Of a stretch of 64,000 nucleotides of DNA, positions 57,401-64,000 are shown one piece after another. Numbering within the stretch: the stretch's first letter is position 1; every line of letters starts with the position of its first letter. A program made the translations under genes and the position numbers. This DNA is from Mycobacterium decipiens (lineage in GTDB: Bacteria; Actinomycetota; Actinomycetes; Mycobacteriales; Mycobacteriaceae): contig NZ_OY970459.1 of NCBI RefSeq assembly GCF_963853665.1, forward strand, positions 2,914,001 through 2,978,000. The letters are read 5' to 3'. Below the pieces are notes generated by a model. That model made no database searches. It worked only from the letters and a program-made list of their open reading frames with translations, and was not told the origin of the DNA.

Positions 57401-60304
57401 ACCCTCTACCCCACCGCCAACACCACCCAACTACCCACCTACCCCTTCCAACACCACCCCTACTGGCTAACCCCACCCACCGCCGTGGATGTCAGCGCCG
57501 CCGGGCTTGACAAGCCCGACCACCCCCTACTAGGCGCCGTAACCGACCTCGCCGACCAAGACCAGATCGTGTTAACCGGACGGCTATCGACAACCACACA
57601 CAACTGGCTAGCCGGCCACAAAGTCCAAGACACTGTGGTATTCCCCGGAACCGGATACATCGATTTGCTGCTGCAGGCCGGCGAGTACGTGAATTGCCCC
57701 GTCATCGACGAGCTGGTCCTCCACACCCCGTTGGCGCTGGTTGAACACACACCCACCGACGTACAGATCACCGTGCAGACCGGTGAAGACAACGGCCGGC
57801 GCCCCTTCACTCTTTATTCCCGCACCGGCGGCACACACAACCCCACGGCCTGGACTTTGCATGCCACCGGCGCTTTGACCACCAACGAACATCCCGCGTC
57901 CGGCCCGCCGTCACCGCCATCGAGTGTCGACCCCATCGATCAGGACAGCTTCTATCACGACCTGGCCGAACAAGGCTTCCACTACGAACCCCCGTTCCGA
58001 TCGTTGCAGGGTATCGGCCACCACCCCACCCAAAAAGACACCGTCTACGCCGAGGTGGCCTTGCCCGCCGACATCGACATCACCGGCTATGGAATCCACC
58101 CCGCCCTACTGGATGCCGCTATGCATCCCCTGGCCGCGGCCTTCTACCACACCGACAACGGCACCGACCCGGCAACACCGCGGCTTCCGTTCGCATTCGC
58201 CGGGGTCACCTTGCACGCCATCGAGGCCACCCGACTCCACGTCCAACTCACATCCACCGGGGCCGACACCTTCAAACTGCACGCCACCGACCCCACCGGC
58301 GCCCCAGTCATCACCATCAACACACTGACCCTGCGGGCCCAACCCAACACCGACAGTCTCCAACCCGCAGCGGGGGTTTCCCGGCAGGACTTGTTCGAGT
58401 TGGCCTGGCCGACGCTATCGGCGGATGTGTTTCCCGCCGCGCAGGTTTTACCGGCGTGGGCGCTGATCAGTGAGCAGCCCCAGCTTTCTCCCGCTGGTCT
58501 GGGTGAAGGGCTTGTCTACTCCGATGTGGCCGCGGTGGATTCCTGGCCGGCGTTGGTGGTTTGGGATTTGGCATCGCCACAGCCCAGCGGTGATCACCCC
58601 GATCCGTTACCACGGGTGCATGTCTTGACCCGTTGTGTTTTGGCTGGGTTGCAAAGCTGGTTGACCGACGCCGACCCGGTTACGGCTCACTTGGTGATCC
58701 TGACCCGCCATGGTGTCAGCATCAGCCCCGATGACCAGGCCCCCGACCTAGCCCACGCCGCCGTGCGGGCCTTGATCCACACCGCACAAAACGAGCACCC
58801 CGGCCGGATCAGTGCGATCGATATCGACACCACGACCACGACCGAACACACCCTGATCAAGGTCTTAGCCGCCCTGGCCAACCCGGCACGGCGGTTAGAC
58901 ACAGAGCCTCAACTAGCCCTACGCGACGGTGTGGTCCACGCCCCCCGACTCACCCCGGCCCAGCTACCCGCCGGGCCGCACACCGAGTCCGCCCCCGTCG
59001 CACTCGATCCTGAAGGCACGGTGTTGATCACCGGCGGTACCGGGATGTTGGGTGGGGTTTTTGCCGAGCATCTGATAACCCATTACGGCGTTCGACACCT
59101 GGTGTTGCTGTCGCGTAGCGGTTCCAACGCTTCAGGTGCTGACGACCTCTATCAGCGATTAACCCAGCTTGATGCCCAGGTCAGCATCGCTGCCTGCGAC
59201 GCTAGCGATCCTGCGCAACTGGCAGCGGTGTTGGCCGCCATACCTACCCAACACCGACTCACCGCTGTAGTCCACACCGCAGGGGTCCTAGATGATGCCG
59301 TGATCAGTGAACTCACCACTGAGCAACTTGATGCGGTGTTAACCGCGAAAGCCGACGCGGCCTGGCAGCTACACCGACTGACCGCCGATGCTGACCTGGA
59401 TGCGTTTGTGGTGTTCTCCTCGGCCGCGGGAGTGTTAGGGGCCCCCGGACAAGCCAACTACGCGGCCGCTAACGCCTTCCTGGACGCGCTGGCTCACCAA
59501 CGCCACCGCAACGGCTTACCGGCCACCAGTTTGGCGTGGGGCTACTGGCAAACCGCTAGCGCAATGACCGCTCATCTCGATGCGGTGGACCAGGCCCGGT
59601 TCACCCGCAACAACCTGACCCCAATCACCACCGAACACGGTCTGGCCTTATTTGATGCCGCGCTGACATGCCAACAACCCAACCTGGTGCCAGCCCCGCT
59701 CAACACCCGCGCACTGGCTCGTCAAGCACGACACGGCGCCGTGCCGACCATCTTGACGGGCCTAACCACAACCCGCCGGCAAGCCAGCACCACCACCACC
59801 ACCGACACGCTGACCACCCAACTGGCCGGCCAGACCCCACAACAACAACTAGCCACCCTGACCAGCCTGGTCACCACAACCACGGCCACCGTCTTAGCCC
59901 ACCCCGACCCGACCGCCCTCGATCCCGACACACCGTTCAAAGACCTCGGTATGGACTCGCTGAGCGCTCTTGAACTCCGCAACACCTTGACCCGCCACAC
60001 CGGCCTACCCCTACCGGCAACCCTGGCCTTCGACCACCCCACCCCCACCACCATCGCGCAGCACCTGGCCAGCCTGCTCACCGGCACAAGCGCCCCGACA
60101 CCCACGAGCATCGACCATGTCAAACGGATTCAAGAATTGGTTGCATCGATTCCGGCGGAACGCTTGGTACAAGCCAACGTATTGGCCGTCTTGCAACGAC
60201 TAATGCCGGACAACGCGGAATCCGTGACTCAGCGCCAGAAGAAACCTGATATCGCGAACATGAGTCTGGACGACCTAGTCGCTGCGGCGCTAGACGATCA
60301 TTGA
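39233..60304 (+). CDS. Four-module type I polyketide synthase
   Basis: A 7,023-residue modular PKS. Order by residue: module 1 KS 20-446, AT 555-845, KR about 1190-1430, ACP about 1476-1545; module 2 from 1562, KS-AT-KR-ACP; module 3 from 3101, KS-AT-DH-ER-KR-ACP; module 4 from 5191, KS-AT-DH-KR-ACP, then a docking tail. Every KS has the active-site [10 protein letters not shown]. ATs of modules 1 and 3 carry GHSQG with YASH (methylmalonyl type), those of modules 2 and 4 carry GHSVG with HAFH (malonyl type). DHs have a [11 protein letters not shown]sp site. The ER has [11 protein letters not shown]. Modules 3 and 4 have B-type KRs (HTAGVLED / HTAGVLDD); modules 1 and 2 have A-type KRs. ACP sites are GIDSL or GMDSL. 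The ATG at 39233 lies inside the loading-enzyme gene and may not be used if the frameshift is an artefact. The C-terminus ([19 protein letters not shown] and on) should dock to the next PKS, 32 bases downstream. It resembles mycolactone synthases in having near-identical modules. Confidence 0.93.
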   Translation: MPSSPVGPAPKRRCPLSRADEPIAVVGMACRLPGGVDSAQALWELVSTGTDAVGGFPTDRGWDLAALYDPDPDAVGKTYTRSGAFLAEAAGFDAEFFGISAREATAMDPQQRLLLEVCWEALETAGIDPTTLEGTNTGVFAGIGVQGYGTTGSQSAEGYGLTGAATSVASGRIAYVLGLQGPAITIDTACSSSLVATHLACQSLRNGESGLALAGGVTVMATPAPFIEFARQRGLATDGRCKAFAAAADGTGWGEGAAILVLERLSDAHQHHHPVLAVIAGSAVNQDGASNGLTAPNGPAQQRVITQAAANAGIPLDHVDVVEAHGTGTTLGDPIEAGALLATYGASRDRQHPLWLGSVKSNIGHTQAAAGTAGLIKMITALNHAELPPTLHIDQPSPHIDWSTGAVQLLTQTQPWPTTNHPRTAAVSSFGVSGTNAHLILQQPPTPPPTPTPTPTPTDPPTALRIWPLSARTPTALHAQAARLHHHLLDHPNLDLTDLAHSLATTRTHHPHRAALTIPTTTTNPREDLLAALHALATNHPHPHLTRHHLPRHPNKTVFVFPGQGAQYPTMATGLYTHHHTFTNTLNECDHALHPWTGWSVRDVLTQHPSAPPLHRVDVIQPVLFAIMISLAELLRTHGIIPDAVIGHSQGEIAAAYIAGALPLDQAAKIVALRSQALTALSGHGAMASVRLSPHELHPHLQPWNTTLTIAATNGPTHTIISGDPTALEQFTTTCQHHGIHIRPIAVDYASHSPHVEHLHQHLLHQLGELTPQPAQIPLYTTVQSAQTNHPLDTTTMNADYWYRNLREPVEFHNTITTLLTQGPHTFIELSPHPVLAPALTDTITTTTTDQTQSTVITTLHRDHPDLDTLTTTLAHLHTHGHSPTWTTLYPTANTTQLPTYPFQHHPYWLTPPTPTTNTSTDPAEGRLWNAVDADALDTVAQVLGIDDDHPTASLAPMVTALRQWRKQLGDRSLVDKLRYRVSWQAINPTTFPQTRQRWLVLTHPDQSDEILTGLSAHCADAPTVLAIDTHNTDRNELATLLVQHTAANDCDGVLSLLALHDQTHPDLPGPATGLLATLLAAQAYGDSGLTLPLWVLTQGGAQLSADNDPLTPSQSAVWGLGQSVCLEHPDWWGGLIDLPATPTPQDFKRLHTLLTCPQPEDQLAIRAHGVHARRLNPAPLPPDRARTWKPTGTALITGVTGPQGPHIARWLAHAGASHLVLLSRTAADHPGIAQLEQELHTAGITTTAASVDVTDRHALAAVIDKTRTEHGPIHTVVHAAAFQGWATIAETTPDEFRETYTAKVLGAENLITLLNDEPPHTFIMFSSAAATWGGTRQGAYAAANAHIEALTTKLRAHGHHALAPAWGTWADDRTTTQQTLDYLARIGLNQIPTDTAFTALQQSLDIDDTLITLTDVDWDQFHDVFTTRRAHPLLAQLGSTQPHTTPTTPAIPDQLGAQLAGQTPPQQLATLTTLVVNATATVLAHPDPTTLDPDQPFKNLGIDSLTALQLRNTLTRHTGLPLPATLVFDHPTPTTIAQHLTNLLTGTNTPTTTTPTPLSTDEPIAVVGMACRLPGGVDSAQALWELVSTGTDAVGGFPTDRGWDLAALYDPDPDAVGKTYTRSGAFLAEAAGFDAEFFGISAREATAMDPQQRLLLEVCWEALETAGIDPTTLEGTNTGVFAGIGVQGYGTTGSQSAEGYGLTGAATSVASGRIAYVLGLQGPAITIDTACSSSLVATHLACQSLRNGESGLALAGGVTVMATPAPFIEFARQRGLATDGRCKAFAAAADGTGWGEGAAILVLERLSDAHQHHHPVLAVIAGSAVNQDGASNGLTAPNGPAQQRVITQAAANAGIPLDHVDVVEAHGTGTTLGDPIEAGALLATYGASRDRQHPLWLGSVKSNIGHTQAAAGTAGLIKMITALNHAELPPTLHIDQPSPHIDWSTGAVQLLTQTQPWPTTNHPRTAAVSSFGISGTNAHLILQQPPTPPPTPTPTPTPTDPPTALRIWPLSARTPTALHAQAARLHHHLLDHPNLDLTDLAHSLATTRTHHPHRAALTIPTTTTNPREDLLAALHALATNHPHPHLTRHHLPRHPNKTVFVFPGQGAQYPTMATGLYTHHHTFTKALDEVCAAFDPHLDVPLTEVMFAAADTPTAQLLQQTHYAQPALFAFGVAMHAVLTQAGINPDYLLGHSVGELTAAHIAGVFSLDQAALLVSARGRLMQACAPGAMLAITASQPDITAILHEHPGLTLAAVNGPTSVVVSGPADQINTLRHHCTTHHYKTTPLRVSHAFHSAAMDPALPEFEHITAGLTLHPPQLPVLSNLTGQLATTDQLTSPHYWTQQLRQPVRFHDNITTLLTQGPHTFIELSPHPVLAPALTDTITTTTDQTQSTVITTLHRDHPDLDTLTTTLAHLHTHGHSPTWTTLYPTANTTQLPTYPFQHHPYWLTPPTPTTNTSTDPAEGRLWNAVDADALDTVAQVLGIDDDHPTASLAPMVTALRQWRKQLGDRSLVDKLRYRVSWQAINPTTFPQTRQRWLVLTHPDQSDEILTGLSAHCADAPTVLAIDTHNTDRNELATLLVQHTAANDCDGVLSLLALHDQTHPDLPGPATGLLATLLAAQAYGDSGLTLPLWVLTQGGAQLSADNDPLTPSQSAVWGLGQSVCLEHPDWWGGLIDLPATPTPQDFKRLHTLLTCPQPEDQLAIRAHGVHARRLNPAPLPPDRARTWKPTGTALITGVTGQLGPHIARWLAHAGASHLVLLSRTAADHPGIAQLQQELHTAGITTTAASVDVTDRHALAAVIDKTRTEHGPIHTVVHAAAFLGWATIAETTPDEFRETYTAKVLGAENLITLLNDEPPHTFIMFSSAAATWGGTRQGAYAAANAHIEALTTKLRAHGHHALAPAWGTWADDRTTTQQTLDYLARIGLNQIPTDTAFTALQQSLDIDDTLITLTDVDWDQFHDVFTTRRAHPLLAQLGSTQPHTTPTTPAIPDQLGAQLAGQTPPQQLATLTTLVVNATATVLAHPDPTTLDPDQPFKNLGIDSLTALQLRNTLTRHTGLPLPATLVFDHPTPTTIAQHLTNLLTGTNTPTTTTPTPLSTDEPIAVVGMACRLPGGVDSAQALWELVSTGTDAVGGFPTDRGWDLAALYDPDPDAVGKTYTRSGAFLAEAAGFDAEFFGISAREATAMDPQQRLLLEVCWEALETAGIDPTTLEGTNTGVFAGAWAQDYGTTGSQSAEGYGLTGAATSVASGRIAYVLGLQGPAITIDTACSSSLVATHLACQSLRNGESGLALAGGVTVMATPAPFIEFARQRGLATDGRCKAFAAAADGTGWGEGAAILVLERLSDAHQHHHPVLAVIAGSAVNQDGASNGLTAPNGPAQQRVITQAAANAGIPLDHVDVVEAHGTGTTLGDPIEAGALLATYGASRDRQHPLWLGSVKSNIGHTQAAAGTAGLIKMITALNHAELPPTLHIDQPSPHIDWSTGAVQLLTQTQPWPTTNHPRTAAVSSFGVSGTNAHLILQQPPTPPPTPTPTPTPTDPPTALRIWPLSARTPTALHAQAARLHHHLLDHPNLDLTDLAHSLATTRTHHPHRAALTIPTTTTTNPREDLLAALHALATNHPHPHLTRHHLPRHPNKTVFVFPGQGAQYPTMATGLYTHHHTFTNTLNECDHALHPWTGWSVRDVLTQHPSAPPLHRVDVIQPVLFAIMISLAELLRTHGIIPDAVIGHSQGEIAAAYIAGALPLDQAAKIVALRSQALTALSGHGAMASVRLSPHELHPHLQPWNTTLTIAATNGPTHTIISGDPTALEQFTTTCQHHGIHIRPIAVDYASHSPHVEHLHQHLLHQLGELTPQPAQIPLYTTVQSAQTNHPLDTTTMNADYWYRNLREPVEFHNTITTLLTQGPHTFIELSPHPVLAPALTDTITTTTDQTQSTVITTLHRDHPDLDTLTTTLAHLHTHGHSPTWTTLYPTANTTQLPTYPFQHHPYWLTPPTAVDVSAAGLDKPDHPLLGAVTDLADQDQIVLTGRLSTTTHNWLAGHKVQDTVVFPGTGYIDLLLQAGEYVNCPVIDELVLHTPLALVEHTPTDVQITVQTGEDNGRRPFTLYSRTGGTHNPTAWTLHATGALTTNEHPASGPPSPPSSVDPIDQDSFYHDLAEQGFHYEPPFRSLQGIGHHPTQKDTVYAEVALPADIDITGYGIHPALLDAAMHPLAAAFYHTDNGTDPATPRLPFAFAGVTLHAIEATRLHVQLTSTGADTFKLHATDPTGAPVITINTLTLRARPDHISSAAPGAARDSLFQLNWPCLPDDVFPMVATSPVSAVVTADPDHLPASLHNSPIYTDLAHTDLAHTDLVVWPLPLPDPADADHLQRAHTLTQHTVTQLQDWLTRPDTLDTHLVIITCHAVSINVYDQAPDLAHAAAWALIHTAQNEHPGRITVLDTDSTPTTDRTIRNVLAALAAPTPAQTAPEPQLALRHGIAHTPRLTPPLALTPPQTPTWQLAITDGGGPTNLALVPTEPATVLAPGQIRVAIRAAGLSFHDVDVASGAVSDDGIGREGAGVVIETAPDVTTVGPGDAVMGLFPGNAFAPIAITDHRMVVAIPAGWSFSQAASVPVAFLTAYTALVERAQLSAGQRVLIHAGTGGVGQAAIQIAHHLGAEVFATASPHKHPVLADLGIPDQRIASSRTLDFVDAFHDATDGQGIDVVLNSLRGDFIDGSLQLLSHGGCFVEIGNSDIRLASDVSTAHPGVDYQAYTLTNTSTARLSQTWNALTELFVARVLRPLPTTNYGLLQAPQAFRDMSQALHTGKIVLTLPTVLNPDGTVLITGGTGMLGRLFAEHLVTHYGVRHLLLVSRSGPNAPGAAELHQHLTSLGAQAQITACDTSNPSELTALLADIPAQHRLTAIIHTAGVLEDAVITEMTADQLDTILTAKADTAWHLHQLTTDIDLDTFVVFSSVSAVLGAPGQAAYAAANAFLDALAQQRHRQHHHTTSLAWGYWQTPSGMTAHLTSLDHTRMTRTGLTPIPTEHGLALFDTALTLHQPNLIPTPLNKRTLAQQARQHTLPPILSTLTTTRPQATTTSSPHGFGAQLAGQTPPQQLATLTTLVVNATATVLAHPDPTTLDPDQPFKNLGIDSLTALELRNTLTRHTGLPLPATLVFDHPTPTTIAQHLTNLLTGTNTPTTTTPTPLSTDEPIAVVGMACRLPGGVDSAQALWELVSTGTDAVGGFPTDRGWDLAALYDPDPDAVGKTYTRSGAFLAEAAGFDAEFFGISAREATAMDPQQRLLLEVCWEALETAGIDPTTLEGTNTGVFAGAWAQDYGTTGSQSAEGYGLTGAATSVASGRIAYVLGLQGPAITIDTACSSSLVATHLACQSLRNGESGLALAGGVTVMATPAPFIEFARQRGLATDGRCKAFAAAADGTGWGEGAAILVLERLSDAHQHHHPVLAVIAGSAVNQDGASNGLTAPNGPAQQRVITQAAANAGIPLDHVDVVEAHGTGTTLGDPIEAGALLATYGASRDRQHPLWLGSVKSNIGHTQAAAGTAGLIKMITALNHAELPPTLHIDQPSPHIDWSTGAVQLLTQTQPWPTTNHPRTAAVSSFGISGTNAHLILQQPPTPPPTPTPTPTPTDPPTALRIWPLSARTPTALHAQAARLHHHLLDHPNLDLTDLAHSLATTRTHHPHRAALTIPTTTTNPREDLLAALHALATNHPHPHLTRHHLPRHPNKTVFVFPGQGAQYPTMATGLYTHHHTFTKALDEVCAAFDPHLDVPLTEVMFAAADTPTAQLLQQTHYAQPALFAFGVAMHAVLTQAGINPDYLLGHSVGELTAAHIAGVFSLDQAALLVSARGRLMQACAPGAMLAITASQPDITAILHEHPGLTLAAVNGPTSVVVSGPADQINTLRHHCTTHHYKTTPLRVSHAFHSAAMDPALPEFEHITAGLTLHPPQLPVLSNLTGQLATTDQLTSPHYWTQQLRQPVRFHDNITTLLTQGPHTFIELSPHPVLAPALTDTITTTTTDQTQSTVITTLHRDHPDLDTLTTTLAHLHTHGHSPTWTTLYPTANTTQLPTYPFQHHPYWLTPPTAVDVSAAGLDKPDHPLLGAVTDLADQDQIVLTGRLSTTTHNWLAGHKVQDTVVFPGTGYIDLLLQAGEYVNCPVIDELVLHTPLALVEHTPTDVQITVQTGEDNGRRPFTLYSRTGGTHNPTAWTLHATGALTTNEHPASGPPSPPSSVDPIDQDSFYHDLAEQGFHYEPPFRSLQGIGHHPTQKDTVYAEVALPADIDITGYGIHPALLDAAMHPLAAAFYHTDNGTDPATPRLPFAFAGVTLHAIEATRLHVQLTSTGADTFKLHATDPTGAPVITINTLTLRAQPNTDSLQPAAGVSRQDLFELAWPTLSADVFPAAQVLPAWALISEQPQLSPAGLGEGLVYSDVAAVDSWPALVVWDLASPQPSGDHPDPLPRVHVLTRCVLAGLQSWLTDADPVTAHLVILTRHGVSISPDDQAPDLAHAAVRALIHTAQNEHPGRISAIDIDTTTTTEHTLIKVLAALANPARRLDTEPQLALRDGVVHAPRLTPAQLPAGPHTESAPVALDPEGTVLITGGTGMLGGVFAEHLITHYGVRHLVLLSRSGSNASGADDLYQRLTQLDAQVSIAACDASDPAQLAAVLAAIPTQHRLTAVVHTAGVLDDAVISELTTEQLDAVLTAKADAAWQLHRLTADADLDAFVVFSSAAGVLGAPGQANYAAANAFLDALAHQRHRNGLPATSLAWGYWQTASAMTAHLDAVDQARFTRNNLTPITTEHGLALFDAALTCQQPNLVPAPLNTRALARQARHGAVPTILTGLTTTRRQASTTTTTDTLTTQLAGQTPQQQLATLTSLVTTTTATVLAHPDPTALDPDTPFKDLGMDSLSALELRNTLTRHTGLPLPATLAFDHPTPTTIAQHLASLLTGTSAPTPTSIDHVKRIQELVASIPAERLVQANVLAVLQRLMPDNAESVTQRQKKPDIANMSLDDLVAAALDDH
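39279..39290 (+). other. Apparent one-base frameshift between loading module and PKS
   Basis: The frame of the loading enzyme reads ALPAIAG then RRTHR, while the ketosynthase starts in the next frame with [10 protein letters not shown]. Deleting one C of the CC at 39288-39289 gives [15 protein letters not shown] and joins the two reading frames into one polypeptide of about 7,650 residues. The relic at 36.7 kb keeps the two halves in frame. Either the shift is a real mutation, a programmed slip, or a sequencing error in GC-rich DNA. Confidence 0.65.
39290..43915 (+). repeat. PKS module 1 (KS-AT[mmal]-KR-ACP), repeat unit A
   Basis: Repeat unit of 4,626 bases. KS 39290-40570, (PT)n linker near 40570-40610, AT 40897-41960, post-AT/KR 42000-43540 with the NADPH motif at 42809, ACP 43660-43860 (Ser at 43745). 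KS loop reads AGIGVQGYG and the KS end FGVSGTNAH. The KR cofactor motif is [10 protein letters not shown], altered from the module 2 copy. Confidence 0.85.
43916..48532 (+). repeat. PKS module 2 (KS-AT[mal]-KR-ACP), repeat unit A'
   Basis: Repeat unit of 4,617 bases. The KS (43916-45190) is almost base-for-base the module 1 KS, with FGISGTNAH instead of FGVSGTNAH. The AT core (45608-46290) is a different, malonyl-type sequence, while both AT ends match module 1. The post-AT/KR/ACP part (46600-48532) is nearly identical to module 1 apart from four altered KR residues. Confidence 0.85.
48533..54802 (+). repeat. PKS module 3 (KS-AT[mmal]-DH-ER-KR-ACP)
   Basis: Unit of 6,270 bases. KS 48533-49810 carries the AGAWAQDYG loop, AT 50143-51200 is the module 1 type, DH 51250-52080, ER about 52740-53680, KR from 53690 (B type, LED), ACP 54490-54770. 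A short tandem repeat at 52255-52284 encodes [12 protein letters not shown]. The ACP to next-KS junction is the same sequence as in modules 1 and 2. Confidence 0.85.
54803..60090 (+). repeat. PKS module 4 (KS-AT[mal]-DH-KR-ACP)
   Basis: KS 54803-56080 (AGAWAQDYG loop, FGISGTNAH), malonyl AT about 56410-57470 copied from the module 2 type, DH 57480-58340 nearly identical to module 3. There is then unique sequence with higher G content (58340-60090) carrying a B-type KR (HTAGVLDD, motif at about 59016) and the last ACP ([10 protein letters not shown]). No ER is present between DH and KR. Confidence 0.85.
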
Positions 60305-60336
60305 CTCTAGCGGCTTAACTTCAAGATAGGGACGCA

Positions 60337-63300
60337 ATGGAAACGTCAATAGAAAAAGTAACGCAGGCTTTTCGAAAAACTCTCATTGAGAATGAGAATT
60401 TAAAGCAACTCTTAGCATCATCCTATGAGCCGATAGCGGTGGTGGGCATGGCATGCCGGCTACCCGGCGGGGTGGACTCCGCCCAAGCGTTATGGGAATT
60501 GGTCAGAACCGGCACCGACGCCGTCGGAGGCTTTCCCACCGACCGCGGCTGGGACCTCGCCGCACTGTATGACCCCGACCCCGACGCGGTCGGCAAAACC
60601 TACACCCGCTCGGGAGCATTCCTGGCCGAAGCGGCCGGCTTCGACGCCGAATTCTTCGGAATCTCCGCCCGCGAAGCCACCGCCATGGACCCCCAACAAC
60701 GACTCCTACTCGAAGTGTGCTGGGAAGCACTGGAAACCGCCGGCATCGACCCCACCACCCTGGAAGGCACCAACACCGGAGTATTCGCCGGAGCCTGGGG
60801 CCAGCCCTACGGTGCCGGCGGTACGGGCGGTGCCGGCGCACCTGAAGGCGCCGAAGGCTACGGACTAACCGGCGCCGCCACCAGCGTGGCCTCCGGCCGA
60901 ATCGCCTACGTCCTAGGCCTGCAAGGCCCCGCCATCACCATCGACACCGCCTGCTCCTCCTCCCTGGTCGCCACCCACCTAGCCTGTCAATCCCTACGCA
61001 ACGGCGAATCCGGCCTAGCCCTAGCCGGCGGAGTCACCGTCATGGCCACCCCGGCACCATTCATCGAATTCGCCCGCCAACGCGGACTGGCCACCGACGG
61101 ACGCTGCAAAGCCTTCGCCGCCGCCGCCGACGGCACCGGCTGGGGCGAAGGCGCCGCAATCCTGGTCCTGGAACGACTCAGCGACGCCCACCAACACCAC
61201 CACCCAGTCCTAGCCGTCATCGCCGGATCCGCGGTCAACCAAGACGGCGCCTCCAACGGACTCACCGCCCCCAACGGACCCGCCCAACAACGCGTCATCA
61301 CCCAAGCCGCCGCCAACGCCGGCATCCCCCTCGACCACGTCGACGTCGTCGAAGCCCACGGCACCGGCACCACCCTGGGCGACCCCATCGAGGCCGGCGC
61401 ACTACTAGCCACCTACGGCGCCAGCCGCGACCGCCAACACCCCCTATGGCTGGGATCGGTCAAATCCAACATCGGCCACACCCAAGCCGCCGCCGGAACC
61501 GCCGGCCTGATCAAAATGATCACCGCCCTCAACCACGCCGAACTCCCCCCCACCCTGCACATCGACCAACCCAGCCCCCACATCGACTGGTCAACCGGCG
61601 CGGTACAACTACTCACCCAAACCCAACCCTGGCCCACCACCAACCACCCCCGCACCGCCGCCGTCTCCTCCTTCGGGATCAGCGGCACCAACGCCCACCT
61701 CATCCTCCAACAACCCCCCACCCCACCACCCACACCCACACCCACACCCACACCCACCGACCCACCCACCGCGCTGCGAATCTGGCCACTGTCCGCACGC
61801 ACCCCCACCGCACTTCACGCCCAAGCCGCCCGCCTACACCACCACCTACTCGACCACCCCAACCTCGACCTCACCGACCTCGCCCACAGCCTGGCCACCA
61901 CCCGCACCCACCACCCCCACCGCGCAGCCCTGACCATCCCCACCACCACCACCACCAACCCCCGCGAAGACCTCCTAGCCGCACTACACGCCCTAGCCAC
62001 CAACCACCCCCACCCCCACCTCACCCGCCACCACCTACCCCGCCACCCCAACAAAACCGTCTTCGTCTTCCCCGGCCAAGGCGCCCAATACCCCACCATG
62101 GCCACCGGCCTCTACACCCACCACCACACCTTCACCAACACCCTCAACGAATGCGACCACGCCCTGCACCCCTGGACCGGCTGGTCAGTACGCGACGTCC
62201 TCACCCAACACCCCAGCGCCCCACCACTACACCGCGTCGACGTCATCCAACCCGTCCTATTCGCCATCATGATCTCGCTCGCCGAACTACTCCGCACCCA
62301 CGGCATCATCCCCGACGCCGTAATCGGCCACTCCCAAGGAGAAATCGCCGCCGCCTACATCGCCGGCGCACTCCCCCTAGACCAAGCCGCCAAAATCGTC
62401 GCCCTACGCAGCCAAGCCCTCACCGCCCTATCCGGCCACGGCGCCATGGCCTCCGTACGCCTATCCCCCCACGAACTACACCCCCACCTACAACCCTGGA
62501 ACACCACCCTCACCATCGCCGCAACCAACGGCCCCACCCACACCATCATCAGCGGCGACCCCACCGCCCTCGAACAATTCACCACCACCTGCCAACACCA
62601 CGGCATCCACATCCGACCCATCGCAGTCGACTACGCCTCACACTCACCCCACGTCGAACACCTCCACCAACACCTCCTCCACCAACTCGGCGAACTCACC
62701 CCCCAACCCGCCCAAATCCCCCTCTACACCACCGTGCAAAGCGCACAAACCAACCACCCCCTCGACACCACCACCATGAACGCCGACTACTGGTACCGCA
62801 ACCTGCGCGAACCCGTCGAATTCCACAACACCATCACCACCCTGCTCACCCAAGGCCCACACACCTTCATCGAACTATCCCCCCACCCCGTCCTAGCCCC
62901 CGCACTCACCGACACCATCACCACCACCACCGACCAAACCCAATCCACCGTCATCACCACCCTGCACCGCGACCACCCCGACCTCGACACCCTCACCACC
63001 ACCCTGGCCCACCTCCACACCCACGGCCACAGCCCAACCTGGACCACCCTCTACCCCACCGCCAACACCACCCAACTACCCACCTACCCCTTCCAACACC
63101 ACCCCTACTGGCTAACCCCACCCACCGCCGTGGATGTCAGCGCCGCCGGGCTTGACAAGCCCGACCACCCCCTACTAGGCGCCGTAACCGACCTCGCCGA
63201 CCAAGACCAGATCGTGTTAACCGGACGGCTATCGACAACCACACACAACTGGCTAGCCGGCCACAAGGTGGGCGACAGCGTGGTGTTCCCGCCGACCGGG

Positions 63301-64000
63301 TTTATCGATGTCGTCCTGCAGGCCGGTGAGTACGTGAAATGCCCCGTCATCGACGAGCTGGTTTTGCAGGCTCCTCTGGTCCTTCCTTCGGGCGCTGCCG
63401 CCGATCTGCAGATCAGCGTGCATCCTTTCGACGAGCAGGGGCGGCGGGCTTTTCGCGTGCATGCGCGCACCGGTGATCGTCCGCACAGCCGCGCAACCTG
63501 GACCGCGCATGCCAGCGGCACACTGAGCAACCCACCCGCCACGGTGACTGCTCTGACTTCACCTTCAGCTCGCGCAGAGGTCGTCACCGCTATTGAACGA
63601 GACGGTTTCTATGAGCAGCTCACCCAGCACGGCTTGCACTACGACGGCGCGTTTTGCTCGTTGCTGGGTATGAGTAGCGACCCGGCCAACCCCGACATTA
63701 TTCATGCCGAGGTGGCCTTGCCCGCCGACATCGACATCACCGGCTATGGAATCCACCCCGCCCTACTGGATGCCGCTATGCATCCCCTGGCCGCGGCCTT
63801 CTACCACACCGACAACGGCACCGACCCGGCAACACCGCGGCTTCCGTTCGCATTCGCCGGGGTCACCTTGCACGCCATCGAGGCCACCCGACTCCACGTC
63901 CAACTCACATCCACCGGGGCCGACACCTTCAAACTGCACGCCACCGACCCCACCGGCGCCCCAGTCATCACCATCAACACACTGACCCTGCGGGCCCAAC
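60337..64000 (+). CDS. Second modular polyketide synthase, 5' part (KS-AT-DH...), runs off the window
   Basis: The frame starts [19 protein letters not shown] with a charged helical N-terminus (residues 1-30) typical of a PKS docking coil, 32 bases after the first PKS. It stays open to the window end (1,221 codons). KS begins at residue 31 ([15 protein letters not shown]) with the active site [10 protein letters not shown]. The AT has [14 protein letters not shown] and YASHSP, methylmalonyl type. The DH contains [16 protein letters not shown] and [12 protein letters not shown]. Two odd parts: a Gly-rich PGRS-like loop in the KS (60799-60850) and a divergent patch within the DH (63267-63705). 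It should extend the chain released from module 4, making this module 5. Its ER/KR content and any thioesterase lie outside the window. Confidence 0.92.
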   Translation, partial: METSIEKVTQAFRKTLIENENLKQLLASSYEPIAVVGMACRLPGGVDSAQALWELVRTGTDAVGGFPTDRGWDLAALYDPDPDAVGKTYTRSGAFLAEAAGFDAEFFGISAREATAMDPQQRLLLEVCWEALETAGIDPTTLEGTNTGVFAGAWGQPYGAGGTGGAGAPEGAEGYGLTGAATSVASGRIAYVLGLQGPAITIDTACSSSLVATHLACQSLRNGESGLALAGGVTVMATPAPFIEFARQRGLATDGRCKAFAAAADGTGWGEGAAILVLERLSDAHQHHHPVLAVIAGSAVNQDGASNGLTAPNGPAQQRVITQAAANAGIPLDHVDVVEAHGTGTTLGDPIEAGALLATYGASRDRQHPLWLGSVKSNIGHTQAAAGTAGLIKMITALNHAELPPTLHIDQPSPHIDWSTGAVQLLTQTQPWPTTNHPRTAAVSSFGISGTNAHLILQQPPTPPPTPTPTPTPTDPPTALRIWPLSARTPTALHAQAARLHHHLLDHPNLDLTDLAHSLATTRTHHPHRAALTIPTTTTTNPREDLLAALHALATNHPHPHLTRHHLPRHPNKTVFVFPGQGAQYPTMATGLYTHHHTFTNTLNECDHALHPWTGWSVRDVLTQHPSAPPLHRVDVIQPVLFAIMISLAELLRTHGIIPDAVIGHSQGEIAAAYIAGALPLDQAAKIVALRSQALTALSGHGAMASVRLSPHELHPHLQPWNTTLTIAATNGPTHTIISGDPTALEQFTTTCQHHGIHIRPIAVDYASHSPHVEHLHQHLLHQLGELTPQPAQIPLYTTVQSAQTNHPLDTTTMNADYWYRNLREPVEFHNTITTLLTQGPHTFIELSPHPVLAPALTDTITTTTDQTQSTVITTLHRDHPDLDTLTTTLAHLHTHGHSPTWTTLYPTANTTQLPTYPFQHHPYWLTPPTAVDVSAAGLDKPDHPLLGAVTDLADQDQIVLTGRLSTTTHNWLAGHKVGDSVVFPPTGFIDVVLQAGEYVKCPVIDELVLQAPLVLPSGAAADLQISVHPFDEQGRRAFRVHARTGDRPHSRATWTAHASGTLSNPPATVTALTSPSARAEVVTAIERDGFYEQLTQHGLHYDGAFCSLLGMSSDPANPDIIHAEVALPADIDITGYGIHPALLDAAMHPLAAAFYHTDNGTDPATPRLPFAFAGVTLHAIEATRLHVQLTSTGADTFKLHATDPTGAPVITINTLTLRAQ
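60427..64000 (+). repeat. PKS module 5 (KS-AT[mmal]-DH, truncated by the window)
   Basis: Near-identical repeat of module 3 from the KS start to the first DH residues, except for the Gly-rich KS loop and FGISGTNAH. The DH divides into a shared start, a divergent centre and a shared end (63706-64000). The AT linker has the same extra Thr codon as module 3 ([12 protein letters not shown]), which points to copying between these two modules. Confidence 0.8.
63267..63705 (+). other. Divergent patch inside the module 5 dehydratase
   Basis: Up to 63266 the sequence equals modules 3 and 4 (ending [10 protein letters not shown]). From 63706 ([15 protein letters not shown]) it is identical again. In between it codes for a clearly different but homologous DH segment ([36 protein letters not shown]). 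Sharp borders on both sides indicate gene conversion of the flanks or import of the centre. Confidence 0.7.

Noticed and set aside
39835..63999. Repeated minus-strand frames such as the 141-residue one opposite each ketosynthase
   Set aside because: Antisense shadows of the repeated PKS domains, with no ribosome sites or known families.

Overview
The window is high-G+C DNA from a slow-growing Mycobacterium. The left 34 kb carries orthologues, in nearly the same order, of M. tuberculosis genes in the Rv1992c-Rv2046 interval: ctpG, an Rv1993c-like gene, cmtR, Rv1996, Rv2000, Rv2001, fabG3, Rv2004c, Rv2005c, fdxA, Rv2026c, Rv2037c to the sugar ABC transporter Rv2038c-Rv2041c, Rv2042c, pncA, lipT and lppI. 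These assignments come from remembered protein families and were not searched. A relative of M. tuberculosis such as a member of the M. kansasii group would fit, but the species is inferred.

Layout. 0.4-3.5 kb: a metal-resistance operon (cmtR, Rv1993c-like, ctpG) in which ctpG carries an apparent one-base frameshift. 3.5-5.5 kb: two tandem universal stress proteins. 5.7-7.2 kb: an arsR-arsM type operon. 7.4-11.8 kb: a flavin monooxygenase-like protein, an acyl-ACP thioesterase, FabG3 and a membrane acyltransferase. 12.4-15.9 kb: UbiB-like kinase, cytochrome P450 and a GTP-cyclohydrolase-like protein lacking its signature histidine pair. 16-20 kb: a hypoxia (DosR-type) block of stress proteins, a kinase-like fusion and ferredoxin FdxA, with candidate DosR boxes. 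20-34 kb: DUF3097, DUF3349, patatin-like lipase, sugar ABC transporter, pyrazinamidase, DoxX, gluconokinase-like kinase, an APH-like fusion, LipT and LppI.

The accessory region starts immediately after lppI, where M. tuberculosis has Rv2047c and pks12. It holds, all on the plus strand, a Rieske oxygenase, a chorismate-lyase-like protein related to Rv2949c (which makes p-hydroxybenzoate), a FadD22-like p-hydroxybenzoyl-AMP ligase with an acyl carrier domain, a 7,023-residue four-module type I polyketide synthase, and the start of a second PKS that runs off the window. The parts form a pathway: chorismate to p-hydroxybenzoate, its adenylation and loading on the carrier domain, then modular extension. 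The acyltransferase motifs alternate methylmalonyl / malonyl / methylmalonyl / malonyl / methylmalonyl. The reductive sets are KR, KR, DH-ER-KR, DH-KR, then DH (incomplete).

The ketosynthase and acyltransferase copies are almost identical in DNA sequence, as in the mycolactone synthases of M. ulcerans, but the starter unit is the one used for phenolic glycolipids. I know of no described mycobacterial compound made by this combination, so it is the main candidate for an undescribed system here. A relic of the loading-module/KS joint lies upstream, and the present joint carries an apparent one-base frameshift.
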